Shown: positions 45,607-56,960, counted from the stretch's first letter. The stretch: DNA of 64,000 nucleotides from Prorocentrum cordatum (GCA_963575745.1 CAUYUJ010012780.1:705002-769001), one strand, 5' to 3'. A program made the numbers and translations. Notes: generated from the sequence alone by a model not told the origin.

Positions 45607-45812
45607 CCTCGTTCATACTTTGATGACATGTTCAGAGGCAGAGCACTGGAAAAACGCTGCTCGGAGGCCCAGGCTGGCGCCGCTGCCCCAAGAAGGCCTC
45701 CAGCTGGGTGAAGTACCTGCCGAACACGGCGGCCAACTTGCTCCGGATCGTCGTTCTTTCCTGCAGCGGAGGGGGGCAAGGGCACAGGGAGGGAGGAAGA
45801 CGACAGCAATAG

Positions 45813-45890
45813 CCCTGGACTCGGGCAGATGGCGACTGTCCTGGACTCGGGCAGATGGCGACTGCCTTGGACTCGGGCAGACGGCGCCTG
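45813..45890 (+). repeat. ~26-bp tandem repeat, three copies
   Basis: CTGGACTCGGGCAGATGGCG followed by ACTG, at about 45,814 and 45,840, then TTGGACTCGGGCAGACGGCG at about 45,866. Confidence 0.85.
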
Positions 45891-46244
45891 ACCCGGGTGA
45901 ACGATAAACAAGGCAAAGGGGGAGGGATGGCAGGAGGAGGAAAGGGGATGCTGCCCGCCCACCGTGCGGCGAACGGCCACACAGCCACCACTCCAGAGTG
46001 GCTTTCAAGTGGGCCCCCCCCTGCGAACCCTGGCCGGCACCCACGGGTGCCCATCATCGCGGGGGCTCCCCGCAGCCATGGCACGCTCCAGCGCACTGCG
46101 CGCGAAGCAAGCTGGGCACGGCACGCTAAGCAGATGTGCTTCACCGAGACGCCGCGGCGCCCCGGGCGCCCCGGTGGGTGCGGCCGCGTCCGTCCGTCCA
46201 CACCCTCATCCCGCAGGGCATCTGCGGGGGCCCAGGTAACGATA
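45891..46244. other. Spacer 3' of the RT-RNase H relic
   Basis: GC-rich, probably the tail or flank of the element that follows on the minus strand. No motif seen. Confidence 0.3.
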
Positions 46245-48890
46245 CTATGCCCACAGCGCGTTCGCCGTCTGCGGCGGCCGGAGTGCTGCCTCGTCCGCGT
46301 TAGACGGGCCAGCACGCGAGCGCGCGCCGCTCACCTGCGCCGCGCCCCCAGCGATACGGAACTCCGGCGGGGTGAATGCGCAGCGCCGCGCGTCCTTCAG
46401 GATGGGCGGGAGGACGACGCCATCGCCCAGGAGGTTGAGGTCATCAGCAAGCCCATTGGCCTCACTCCAGAAGTGGAACGACTCCAAGTCCGCGCCCGCC
46501 CGTGCGATGCGCAAGGCAATCTCTGACTAGCGTGTTGATGACCGGGCCCCTGGAGGCCAGCCGGACAGCGCCTTGCAGAGCCCCCTGCGCATCGCCGACA
46601 AAGCTGACCCCAGCATGCACGTGCGAAATGATGGGCCACCACATCAGGAACGAGGGAAACAATCAGAACGCCTGCCAGCGCGCCTGGCTGCCAGGGTCGC
46701 CGACCATCGCCCGCGCGGCAGCGGCGTGAGACCAGTCCCACAGCACACTGGTGTATGCGTACGGCCGTGCAAAGAACGGGTGGACCACAGCGTGCTGGGC
46801 AACATACAACAATGCCCCTCCACTTGTGGTCGACGCATCAAATGCCTCAGCGAAATGGAGGATCGGGTCCGCCGCCACAACGACCCGGGAGGACGGAGAG
46901 CGGGAAGACGGACCAATGAGGCCAGCCGCAAATGCCCGAAGACACGTAAACGCCCGTGCAATCTGCCTCCGGCCAACGCGCCTGCCAGCTGGCGCCGCGC
47001 ATAGGCCGGCCCAGAGCTGCTGAACGAACGGCTGGAGCTGCGGGAGGAGGCCTGCGATCCAGGACGCCTGGCCTGCAAGACGGCGCACGTCGCGCAGTGG
47101 CACCCACCGCATGCAAGCCAGTTAGTCCACAGCCTGCTGCAACTCGGCACGCTCGGACTCAGGGAGCGTGATGACGACGCGGTGGCCAGGCGAATCCGCC
47201 GCGATGGATGCGCCTATCCACTCGATCGTGTAACCCGCCTGCCCTTCTTCCCCTGCAGCCGCAGCCGGAGAACGGTGCCCAACAGGACCGCACGGCCGAA
47301 AGTGAGGTCCCGGGCATTTGGACCCCAAAGCCACGAGGATCGGGTCGTCAACGTAGCACTGCAAATTGGCAGCGCTCTGATTCAGGATCGACGCGCTGAT
47401 CCGCATGGTGGGTGCCGCGAGGCGCCCCCACAGCAGAGCGGCCTGCTCACGACTTCGAACAAAACCCATTCGTAAACGAAGCAGCCGCCAGCACCCTGCA
47501 CCGCGACGAAGCGGCGATCAGCGAGCACCTGGAAAGCGCTCTCACAATGCAGAACCATCAATTCGACCTCGCCGCCCGGCTGCTGGGCGCTCAAACGGCG
47601 CCGCGCGGCCCTCACGTCGGATAACTTCGGGGGAACGATCCGCCCGCACAAGCGGATGTTGCGGTTGACGCCCGACTGGCTGAGGTCGTGAATGAGCCTG
47701 GCTTTGACGTGCGAGCCTCCGTCCTCAACGAGGGCGGCCCGCCGGCTCCGCGCGCGATCGCCCACAGCGGCGCGCAATGCCTCGCAGGTCGCCTGCAGCT
47801 CGGCAACGGAGGCCGCGCGGTTCCCCGCGTAGCCCGCGTAGGTCCGGACGCCACCGGACAGGATCACCTGGTCGGCGTACGGCTCAGCTGCGCGGTCCGC
47901 TCCGTCCTCCAGGGCGCGGGGGAAGGCTCCGCACGCCGGAAATCGGCTCGACGATGCCCAACGGCGCGTGGGGCTCGATCCGAATCGGGGCATGCACCTC
48001 AGGGTCCCCCGCGGCGGCGACGAGCGCCTCGTGCAGGGCAGCGCCCAAGCCGTCGTCTGCAGACTCGGCGATGGGCAAGAGGTCCACGGCATCGCGCACA
48101 ACTGTCGAAGCCGCGTCCGCGACTTCGTCCGGCAAGCCTTCCCCTCCGGGTTCTCCAAGCCGGGCCAGCGCAGCGAGCACCTCCTTGCGATGCACCTCGT
48201 AGACCTGGCCCAACGCGCAGCGCAGCCGCGCGCCGACGCGGCGCCGCCCAGGCACCTGCCGTAAGGAGTTGGCGGTGCGCACAAGGGTGTGGAGGGAGGG
48301 GGGAGGGCGTCTTAGGAGGCTGCTTTTTAGAAGGCACCGGCCTTACATCTATAGATAAGGCCCGCGCCTTCTAAGAACTTCTAAGAAGCCCTTCCCCCTC
48401 CCCCCACCCCCCTCTGCGAGTGGCTGAAGGAGAGCTCCGGCGACCGCATGCAGCCAATGGCCTCGTCCTTCTCCTGCTGGCGGCGCCGCTTCCGCGCGTC
48501 GGGCGCGCCTGCGTCGACCTGCCCCTGCAGGGCGATGAGCACTGGCACTGGGGGCGCTGGGAGGCACTGTCCGCCCGCGCCATGCGCAGCAGCCATAGCC
48601 TCGCAGAGATCCCCCGGCGGCTCCGCGCTCAGGGCGCGCCGGCTGACGTCGCCCATCCCTGTCCCAAACTTTGCCGTCGGGCGGCGAATGGTGCGGATGG
48701 CTGAGCGCGCCCGGACAGACGCGCATGACCTCCGCGAGGAACGCCGCATTCCCGAGGAAATCCGCGGGCGCGACGCGCGGGCAGCCGAAGAAGCAGAAGT
48801 CGTCCCGGCGAAGCTGTGCCCCAGCGAGGCTGGCCAGCCAGAGGAAAGCGGGCGTCTGCCACATCCGCGACCCTGCTGGGAATGCTAGTG
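46245..48890 (-). pseudogene. RT-RNase H retroelement, degenerate, YVDD kept
   Basis: Pol-type relic read right to left. An unassigned N-terminal part (FCFFGCPRVAPADFLGNAAF, about 48,790) leads to VYEVHRKEVLAALARLGEPG (48,210) and HAPLGIVEPIS (about 47,950). After a frameshift comes FPRALEDGADRAAEPYADQV. The RT then shows HVKARLIHDLSQSGVNRNIR (about 47,700) with LCGRIVPPKLSDVRAA, VELMVLHCESAFQVLADRRF (about 47,540; the motif A Asp appears changed, HCESAF) and GGCFVYEWVLF. After another frameshift LLWGRLAA is followed by LQCYVDDPILVALG, with YVDD at 47,355-47,344. Thumb: VPLRDVRRLAGQASWIAGLL (about 47,100). RNase H: FDASTTSGGALLYVA (about 46,840), GDAQGALQGAVRLASRGPVI (about 46,590), HFWSEANGLADDLNLL (about 46,470). 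Domain order suits DIRS- or Ty3-like elements. No integrase or recombinase was found. Confidence 0.65.
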
Positions 48891-51007
48891 ACCACCAGCC
48901 CCAAGCACGATAGTGCGCCTATGCAAGCGCTGCCACGTGCCTGGACACCATGTCGGGCGCGGCGCCCCCGCGCCTGTCCCGCGCGTGGATCAGCGCCGCT
49001 GCACGGCGGCGGAACGCCATGACGTGCAAAAAACTTGACGGGAAATGTCTTCGCTTTCGGCCTCTGAGAGGCCCCCGCTGGGCCCTCGCCGGCTTCTCAC
49101 CCTAGTATGAGAGACCAGTCCTGGGGAAGGGGTCAGGACTATTCTGGGGACCGCGCATTTTAGAAAGAAGGGCGTCGCATGTCTGGGTCTGTTTGACGGC
49201 TCTGGGGCCCGGGGAGCCCGAAAACGACTCAGAATCTCCAGGGCTTCCTTCCCTCAGGACCCCCTTCCTTCGTGGCGAGCAGAAGCGGCGGCGGCAACGG
49301 CGTGCCGCCCTCAACTCCGAGCTCGAGGGCGCAGGAGCTGGGCATCGTTCCACCGATCCCTATCCCCGCCGGCGTGGCCTGGGCACCCCTGGCCGATGTT
49401 TCCTCCCTACTGGAGGTATGGGCTGTTCTCCTCAGGACTCAAAGGGAATATCCCCAACTGAGGTGGTGAGATGGTGGGGCTCGGGGTGGGGATGGGGACG
49501 GGTTAGACGATGCTGGGAACAAGCGCGCCGCGCTGCGCTGCGAGCGGCCGCAGCAGGCTCACGGGGGGGGGCTCTCCTCGCCGCAGCTGATCATGCTGAT
49601 CCTGCCCGCCACCTGCGGGCGGGGGCGGGAGGCCACCGGCAGCAGGAGAGGAGCGGAAGAGGACAGGAGTAGGGGAGCAGGAAGGAAGGGGGAGGGATAA
49701 AGGTGGAGGAGGTAGGGAAGAGGGGGGAACAAACAGGGGATTGGGGAGACCTCTTGCAGGTGTAAAACAGTGAGTGCGGGAGGGAGGAGGAGGAGACGAG
49801 GAGGGACTGGACTGCCACCTGAAGTGCCGATGCCTCATGAGTCAGACGGGGCAAGCACGAAACGCACAAAAACACATAGCCACTATCATGTGGGGTCGCA
49901 TTACTTCTGACTGCGACAGACAGGGGTATTGCCGAAATGCCCTCCACAAAACTGCGGTCGAGGAGTCGAGAAACGACAGAGTTCGCAAACACCAGCGCCC
50001 TCAAGCAGGCAAAGAAAGGACGACGGGAGGATTCGAGGAGGGGAGCGAAAAGAGGAACCAAGGGGACGGAACGCGCGTCTGATCGGGCCGCAGCGGCACG
50101 GAGTCGAAATTTAATTGGATCGGCTGCGCCAAGATGCACAATAATGCCATGTAAGCGTCGGGCGGCATGGGATCGTCGGAATATCGGAATCGAATCGGAT
50201 CGAGCCAGCCAGTGTCGTGGCCACGAAGGTATGCTAGTCCCAACGGGAGCGCACGATGGTCCTTCGTGAACGGGACGGTGGATGCGCTGCCAGCCAGGGA
50301 GTCCCCGGAGGTGTCCAGAAAGGGCCAAAGACGCACAATAACCTCAACACTTTCTACCAGAGAGAACACAGCAACATAAACATCAACTTTCGGCGGGGGT
50401 CCGCACATACTTCTTGGGTCGGCGCTGAACCCCCCCCATTTGCTGGCTCGCAAATATCGCCAAGGGCGGCGCCAGAGGTCCCGCCAGGAGGGTTCATGGA
50501 CCTCGATCTACACTCGATCTTCGAGGCATATTGGGGTAGGTTGCCCTTGCCTGGCCAAATTGAGGCCCCTGGCGTACTATGGGCCACGCGGGAGGTGCGC
50601 TGAAGGCCGTCCGGGGCTCCCACGAATTCCTGAGGGCACCCTGGCCCATTCCCAGAGGATCGAGACGGCCAGTGAGCTGCTGCGCCCACATTGCGATGTT
50701 GTGGGAGGGCAGAAGAAAGGCGGGAAAGAGATAGGCGTGAAGGTGCTGGAGAAGGAATGGTATAGACGACCTCCCGACATATTTGTTCGTGGGCTTCTCT
50801 CTCGGAGGTCGGGGGCAGACGCCGCTCAGAAGGCCTCGAAGGCCGACCGCGTGCAACCAGTGGGGATCCAAATGCTACTACTCCTCGGACCTCTGCTCCC
50901 AGGGTGCGTTCTGACAGAGATCCCCAGGCGAATCTGGCCGTGGCGACCCGGGCATTCCACTCTGGCGGGCGGCAATGGTGGGTGACCTGAATGGCTGGTG
51001 CAGAGAG
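48891..51007. other. Stretch with no recognisable gene
   Basis: Mixed and purine-rich sequence (49,620-49,800). A 181-codon plus frame (50,440-50,985) with ELLRPHCDVVGGQKKGGKEI and VKVLEKEWYRRPPDIFVRGL is unusually protein-like yet unassigned, and the antisense frame (50,354-51,088, 244 codons) is also open. I do not call a gene. Confidence 0.25.
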
Positions 51008-51078
51008 GGGCCCTAAAAGGAGCCCTCGTGGGCCTGTGCTGGCTCCAAAAGGAGCCCTAAAGGCACCTTTTAGGGCCC
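51008..51078. repeat. Inverted repeat, 13-bp stem
   Basis: GGGCCCTAAAAGG (51,008-51,020) and CCTTTTAGGGCCC (51,066-51,078) are exact complements with a 45-nt loop. AAAAGGAGCCCT(C/A) is also directly repeated inside. Confidence 0.7.
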
Positions 51079-51875
51079 TGTTCTCCACTCCCCATTCAGA
51101 CAGTTACGCCCCCATTGCCACCCGCCCGAGGGTAGCGGAGAGGCAGGTGGAGGAGCGGGCAAGAGGGACGGGTCTGTTTTGGGTCCCAGACCTCCTGGCG
51201 TCGTGACAACCGCCATGATGAAGGTCTCAGGAACATCTTGAACCTCTCTGGGGGCCTCCAGGAAGCCTTTCGGAGACACGTCGACAAACCATTCGCGGAT
51301 CTGCTGACCCGGGTTAATCCAGACCCGGGGCAGTCAGGCTGTGCACGATCTGACTAAAGCCTGAAGGATCTTGCACCTAAGCCCGGGTCAAGGCAACCCT
51401 GGCCCTGCGAGATCCTGCAAGATCTGGCGCTCCGACTGACCGCCGCTTGCATTGACCCCCGTCGCCCGAGCCCCGACTTGAGCCGTTCCGGGGGCCTCCA
51501 GGAGGCCTCTCGTGGCCACGGCAGAGCTTCCACGAAGGGTGCAGCGGCACTGGCAACTTCTCCTCCTCCGACGGGGGGAAGGCACAGCGCAGCGCCCCGC
51601 GCCCAGCGCCCACGCGGCGCCCGCCCGCCCCTCCTCGCTCCCTCCCCCATGGGCGCGCCGCCGAGCCACCACAGCGGGCAAGCGACAACAGCAGCAACAC
51701 GAACACGGCACGGCCTCGGACCCGCCAGATCGCGCCCTGCGCGGTTTTGGCCAACGTGTGCGGGTGCTTCGTGCGCGCGCAGCGCGAGCGCGCGGGGGGG
51801 CCTGGAAGTCCCGTGGACCTGCCCCCTTTTCTCTTCCCTCTGAAATTGCGTAGTACCTCCCCGTCCGCTCTCCTC
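51079..51875. other. GC-rich spacer, no gene
   Basis: Contains CTCCAGGAAGCC and CTCCAGGAGGCC words (51,255 and 51,497) distantly like the dispersed repeat arms. No gene recognised. Confidence 0.35.
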
Positions 51876-52145
51876 CCTCCCCCTCCTCCTCCTCCTCCTC
51901 CTCCTCCTCCTCCTCCTCCGCATCCTCATCCTCATCCTCATCCTCATCCTCATTCTCATCAGCATCATCATCATCATCACCACCACCATCATCATCATCA
52001 TCATCACCATCACCATTATCATCATCATCATCATCACCATCATCAGCATCATCATCAGCATCATCATCACCACCACCATCATCAGCATCATCACCACCAC
52101 CATCATCATCACCACCATCATCAACATCGGCATCTGCATCCCGAA
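51876..52145 (-). repeat. TCC, TCATCC and CAT/CAC microsatellite cluster
   Basis: (TCC)n at about 51,884-51,918, (TCATCC)n to about 51,950, then about 180 bp of CAT/CAC triplets. A 342-codon plus frame through it (Pro then His runs) is an artefact. Confidence 0.9.
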
Positions 52146-52195
52146 TCCCCCTTCCTTCCTACATGGAAACAGACACGTTTGTATTCCTACATCTA

Positions 52196-52219
52196 CATAT
52201 ATATATATATATATATATG
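52196..52219. repeat. (AT)n microsatellite
   Basis: Alternating AT, about 24 bp. Confidence 0.9.
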
Positions 52220-53377
52220 TATGCAAGCGAAGCCTTGGGAGAGGCGAGAGGGGAAAACAACAAACAATACAGTATCTCTGCAGCAGTACGCGGGGGGGGG
52301 AGGGCCGCCTCCACTTCAATCGTCGGGGGGGAGAGGACGGCAGCCTTCAGGAGGGAACGATGGTTCCACGCCCGCTATGGCACGCGTCGGCGGGTTGAGA
52401 AACAAACAGCGCGACGGGAAGATATGGATTGGCGGGGTAGGATGTGAGATATCGCGCGAGTGTGTATATTTGGCAATTGCACCATGTGTCTACTTATCCC
52501 TTGACTCCATGAGGAAAGAAGCCGACCCGCCTCCGCGCATTCTGTCTTACACACGGAATTGTGCCCGATTGCTTTGTCATGTGTTGTTTGAATCAAAGTC
52601 CGATGGTTGCCGGTGGTTCAAAACATTCCCGCTGCAGCGCTGGCTTCATTCTCGGATCGGCGCGCTGCTCCCGTCGTTCAGAGCGGCGTTCTCGCCCCAT
52701 CGCAGGCCACCGCTCTGGATCCGAGTCCCTTTTCGTCGTGGTCGCCCCCTCGTGTCCCCCGCACCTACTGCTTAATCCAACACCAGACTTCAATGTGTGA
52801 TCTGTCCCAGGACGTTTCCCCAAATCGGAACGCCTTCGGTGTCTCAAAACGGTGCTGCCGCTGCTGCAACGCGGCCTCATTTTAGCATCGGCGCGCCGCT
52901 CCCATCCTTCGGGAAGGCCCTTTCGCCCCAGCGGGGCCACTTTTCCAGATCCGATTTCTTCCTCATGGCTGTCTTCCGCTAATTTCCTCTCCTCAACCTT
53001 CCCCTGGCTCTCCTGCTCCACCCGCTCATTCTTCTCCAACTCCTGCTGTTGCTGTTCGTTGTTGCTGTTCGTCCGCTTCCTCATGTTTCCTCTCTTGTCC
53101 TGCTCATCCGCAGGGAGAGGGCAGGGATCAGAAGGGACATACAGAGGGAGGAGAGAAGAGGGAGAGCAGACGAGGTGGACGAGGATGAGAATCCGCCGGC
53201 CCCCTTGCGGGGCCACCAGGCTGTAGGCCGGGAGTCTGCTGCTCCCTGTACCAGTTGCAGATTCCAGTTTCCACTGTTACAGTTCTGCTTCTTGCTGCTT
53301 ACTGTTCCTTGTTGATGAACGCGCGAGGGGGGGGAGCCCAAACCAGCAGAACTACCACGCCCTGGGGTACAAATTGA
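52220..53377. other. Stretch with no recognisable gene
   Basis: A segment with GATCGGCGCGCTGCTCCCGT (52,655) recurs diverged as GCATCGGCGCGCCGCTCCCA (about 52,885), in both cases followed by TTCGCCCCA-type sequence. This suggests a tandem duplication of roughly 230 bp. No gene. Confidence 0.4.
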
Positions 53378-54012
53378 CACCCCTCACGCAGATCCGCAGA
53401 GTCACATGGGATGTGCCACATGTTTGAACTTCAATGGAACCCCTCACGCAGATCGGCGGGGTCAGGGTCCAACAACAAAAGGGATGTGTCACATTTCTGA
53501 AATTCGGTATCACCCCTCACGCAGATCGGAGGGGTCAGGGTCCAAAAACAGATGGGATGTGCCACATTCCTGAAATTAGGTGGCACCCCTCACGCAGATC
53601 GGTGGGGTCAGGGTCCGAAAACAAAAGGGATGTGTCACATTTCTGAAATTCGGTGGCACCCCTCACGCATATCGGCGGGGTCAGGGTCCAAAAACAAAAG
53701 GGATGTGTCACATTTCTGAAATTCGGTGGCACCCCTCACGCAAATCGGCGGGGTCAGGGTCCAAAGACATATGGGATTTGCCACATTCCTGAAATTCGGT
53801 GGCACTCCTCACGCAGATCGGCGGGGTCAGGGTCCAAAAACATAGGGGATGTGTCACATTTCTGAAATTCGGTGGCACCCCTCACGCAAGTCGGCGGGGC
53901 CAGTGTCCAAACCACAAAGGATTTGCCACATTTCTGAAATTCGGTGGCACCCCTCGCGCAAATCGGCGGGGCCAGGGTCCAAAATAAACATTTGCGTCCC
54001 CGAGGCCACAAA
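53378..54012 (+). repeat. 73-bp satellite, about nine copies
   Basis: CACCCCTCACGC-type starts at 53,378, 53,438, 53,511, 53,584, 53,657, 53,730, 53,803, 53,876 and 53,948. Spacing is 73 bp in the middle, 60 at the left edge and 72 at the right. The unit continues AGATCGGCGGGGTCAGGGTC, CAAAAACAAAAGGGATGTG and CACATTTCTGAAATTCGGTG. Because 73 is not a multiple of three, the frames across it cannot encode a repeated protein. Confidence 0.95.
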
Positions 54013-55212
54013 CCTTAATAAAGTATACAGTGGTCGCGCCCCCGAAGCCATAAACCACTGTACATCACCTTATACTCGCGCAACCGAAGCCATGGGCCTT
54101 CACCCCTCGTAAATCAATATTGGACCTCGCGTGAAGTTCCGACACTGCTTCACGCCAGCGCCCAGTTATCCTAACACAGCTCTAGCAACTCCCATTCTAA
54201 GAGAGGGGGGCCGGCGGCATGGGGGCGAAGCCCTTGCGGATAATGTGACGGAAGAGGTTGGATAGAGAGGGGGAAAGAGAGGGATCACTGTTTCATCGAG
54301 TACTAAAAAGTATGGGCCACACTGCGCACACGCACAAATAAGAAGAGGCTCCTCCGACCATGCATCAGGATGCACCTCTCCCGAAGGCCCACCGTCGATG
54401 GAGGAGGATACTGGTGGAAGACTGAGAATGGAGAAGGCGGAGGGGGAAAAAAGAAAAGGACGGCGAGGCTAATGGTAAGGACGGGTAGGGCCACCTGAGC
54501 AGACAACCCCGTGTCCACCACCCGCGACCCGAGGTCGCCCGCCTGGGCGGCACGAAGGGGAGCCGTGGATCGGCGAGCGGCAAACCTCCCCCCCTTCCTA
54601 ACCTCCTCGGCCTCCTCCGCCTCCTCGACCTTTTCTCCGCCTATCCCACCCCGTGCTCCCCATGCCTCCCACCTCCTCCCGCTCCTCCCCCTGTTCCCAC
54701 CCTTGTCCCTCCTCCTCGTCCTCGTCCACATCCTCCTCATCTTCCCCGTCCTCTACCACCTCGTCGACCTCGTCGTCGCCCCCGTAGTCGTGGTCGTCAA
54801 GGTCGTCGTTGTCGAGGTGGTGTCGTCGTGTTGTCCTCACAGGGCACATCTTTCAAAAACATAGCGGTCGTCGCTGAATCCTTCCGAGGAACCGACAAGC
54901 GCAAGCACGTCCGATCTGCCGCCCCAAGGCGCAGCTGTGCGGGGTGGGGGGGGGGGACGGGGCGGATAAACCCGCTCAGCTATGTCAAACACGGTGGAGC
55001 CCCAAAAAACAGGCAAGACGGAGGATGGAAGCAGCCGTGTGGGATGCGTTTGTAACAAAGACAAACATACATCCAAAAACACGTTGAAGTTCCCACGGGC
55101 GAGCTGATCCCCCGTTGCTACGCCTCTCGCGCCGCACCTGACACGTTTCACGCGCCAAGGTGAGGCGGGGGGCCTAACGCCGATCCAAGAAAGCCGCGAA
55201 CACCTCCGAACA
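54013..55212. other. Spacer after the 73-bp satellite
   Basis: Three CCGARGCCATAAACC-like words follow at about 54,000, 54,042 and 54,084. TACAGTGGT (54,026-54,034) and ACCACTGTA (54,054-54,062) form a hairpin. TCC/GTC-rich sequence occupies 54,595-54,825. No gene recognised. Confidence 0.45.
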
Positions 55213-55595
55213 TGTATGTAGCACGCTACATTCTTTGTCTCGCCAACGAGCCAGCCGCGCTGGCAGCTCAATATCCGCTAGCTCAGGGCACAACGATACG
55301 ATGCAGAGAGCAGGACTGGCACATGCTGAAAGGAACACAATATGTGCGTGAACAAGTGCGAAGGTGGGGTCGGTTTGGGGATCACAGAAACTTGAGCCCA
55401 ACGCAAAAGTTGTACACTGGTGCGACGGCGAGCCCCCGTTCTGCACTGACAAACCCGTGCAAGCACTTGATATGTCACGCGCTACATACTTTGTCTCGCC
55501 AGCGAGCCAGCTGCGCTGGCAGTTTAAGATCCGCTAGCTCACGGCACTGCGATACGATACAGAGAGCAAGACCCGCAAATGCTGAGAGGAAAATC
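55213..55595. repeat. ~120-bp direct duplication at ~258-bp spacing
   Basis: TTTGTCTCGCCAACGAGCCA (about 55,232) and TTTGTCTCGCCAGCGAGCCA (about 55,490) are each followed by GCNGCGCTGGCAG, ATCCGCTAGCTCA and CGATACGATNCAGAGAGCA. The copies differ at roughly one base in eight. Confidence 0.85.
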
Positions 55596-56212
55596 CTAAA
55601 TCCCGACTTCTGGACCTGGCCGCAGGCCTTGACTTATCCTGGGAAGAGCAGCTGGCACTTATGGCTACACAGAGCAGCGGGGGTAGGGCCGTGCAAGACG
55701 TGTGCGCAAAATCTATCCAAGCCTTTGCTTCCAATCAGCTGCTCGTGTTTTCTGTTGGAGGCAGGACAACGACCACGCTTTACATGGCATTTCGAACAAG
55801 ATGATAGCTGTCGGCAACGACCGTGAAGAAGCGTGGCATTCTTTGGCCAAGGCACTCCGCAATGACAAAAGCTGGTAACCACTGATTCAGCTCCGCAGGC
55901 CCTCACGCGAGACATCTCACGTGTAAGCCACGAGCCACGACGTCATAGGGTTCTCGATGACCCAGCGGACGTGGCGGTCGGAGGCGCGCTGAGCGATGAT
56001 GGCCGACGCCACCCTTGGCCTGTTCCCCAGCAGCGCCCGCCCAACGTCTGCAGCGCTGAGTCCCAGGGGCCCGTGGAGACCAGGCCCGCTGTCGCGAGGG
56101 GCCGGAGGGCCCTCGCCACTTCTCCCGGCTCTGAACTAGCTGGTGCACGTGCCCAGCCGCGCCAGCTTGCACGCGGGGTGCCGGGTGAGGCTGAGGAGGC
56201 ACTGGAGGGTGC
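55596..56212. other. Spacer 3' of the recombinase relic
   Basis: No gene recognised. The part right of 55,900 is GC-rich like the recombinase and may be its decayed downstream part. Confidence 0.3.
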
Positions 56213-56830
56213 TTAGGCGGAGAACATATCGTGCTTGGTCGTCGCCCAGCTCGAACGTGCAGGCGGCGCGCCCGCGCTTGGCGAGGGCCAGAGACATGTG
56301 CCTGGAGCCCGCGCAGACCTCGATCGCATAGCCTCCCCGCCGTTTGACATCTGCAGGCGGGTCAACCGAGCCATGAGGAGCCCCTGCCGCGACGTGGGTG
56401 CGCGCAGGCCCTGTCTACGCCGCTCGTCGGTCAGGAAGGCCTCGCGCCCCTGGAGCCAGGCGGCGGCGTCGCGCCGGCGGTCCGAACTGTCGGCCGCCCA
56501 GCGGCCTCGCTGTTCTATCTCGAGAACAGATCTCAGCCCGTCGCGCCTGTCGCTCGAGGGGCCTCCGCGCCGCGGCTGATGCCCGATGCGTCTGCCCTCC
56601 AGGCCGCGCAGGCGCTGGGCGGCTTCGAACTTCTCGCTGAACTGGCTCATCGGCGCGCTGAAGAGAGGGCCAGCCCGAGCATCGCCGCCTCGGCTGCGCG
56701 CCGGCGCAGCGGGCGGTCCAACATGGCACTCCCGTTAGCGGCGAACGTCTTGGACGGCGCCCTCCGTTCCTCCAGGTGGTGGTCCAGGGCCGCCCGCTGC
56801 GCAGGTTGGCGAAGGGCAGAAACGCCCCCG
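56213..56830 (-). pseudogene. Tyrosine recombinase C-terminal fragment, inactive
   Basis: Relic of a phage-integrase-type tyrosine recombinase, the strand-exchange enzyme found in some retroelements and other mobile DNA. Upstream frame: EERRAPSKTFAANGSAMLDR (about 56,790), resembling the K-loop region. A one-base shift near 56,650 leads to MSQFSEKFEAAQRLRGLEGR, then RIGHQPRRGGPSSDRRDGLR, SVLEIEQRGRWAADSS and DRRRDA (about 56,470). This corresponds to the box II pattern: Arg, then GxSxD, then an xLxxRGRW segment, then the nucleophile. Where the nucleophilic Tyr should lie (RRYE-like) the sequence reads RRRD, so the catalytic residue is lost. No RT adjoins it directly. Recombinase identity is moderately sure; its parent element is unknown. 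Confidence 0.5.
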
Positions 56831-56887
56831 GCTCGAAGGCGAAGTGCCCCTGACGGCCGAAGGTGCGCTGGGAGCATCAGGAGTGCC

Positions 56888-56960
56888 GTAGTCGACGCCA
56901 CGCAGTCGCCATGGGCGGTCGCATCGACCGCCACGCAGTCGCCATGGGCGGTCACATTGG
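56888..56960 (+). repeat. ~36-bp direct repeat, two copies
   Basis: GACGCCACGCAGTCGCCATG and GACCGCCACGCAGTCGCCAT (about 56,895 and 56,930), each followed by GGCGGTCRCAT. Confidence 0.85.

Noticed and set aside
51747-52775. 342-codon plus frame with Pro and His runs
   Set aside because: Translation of (TCC)n and CAT/CAC microsatellites joined to ordinary sequence.
53434-54112. Series of 60-87 codon frames with GGVRVQKQKGCVTFLKFG text
   Set aside because: A 73-bp period shifts the frame in each unit, so no continuous repeated protein exists.
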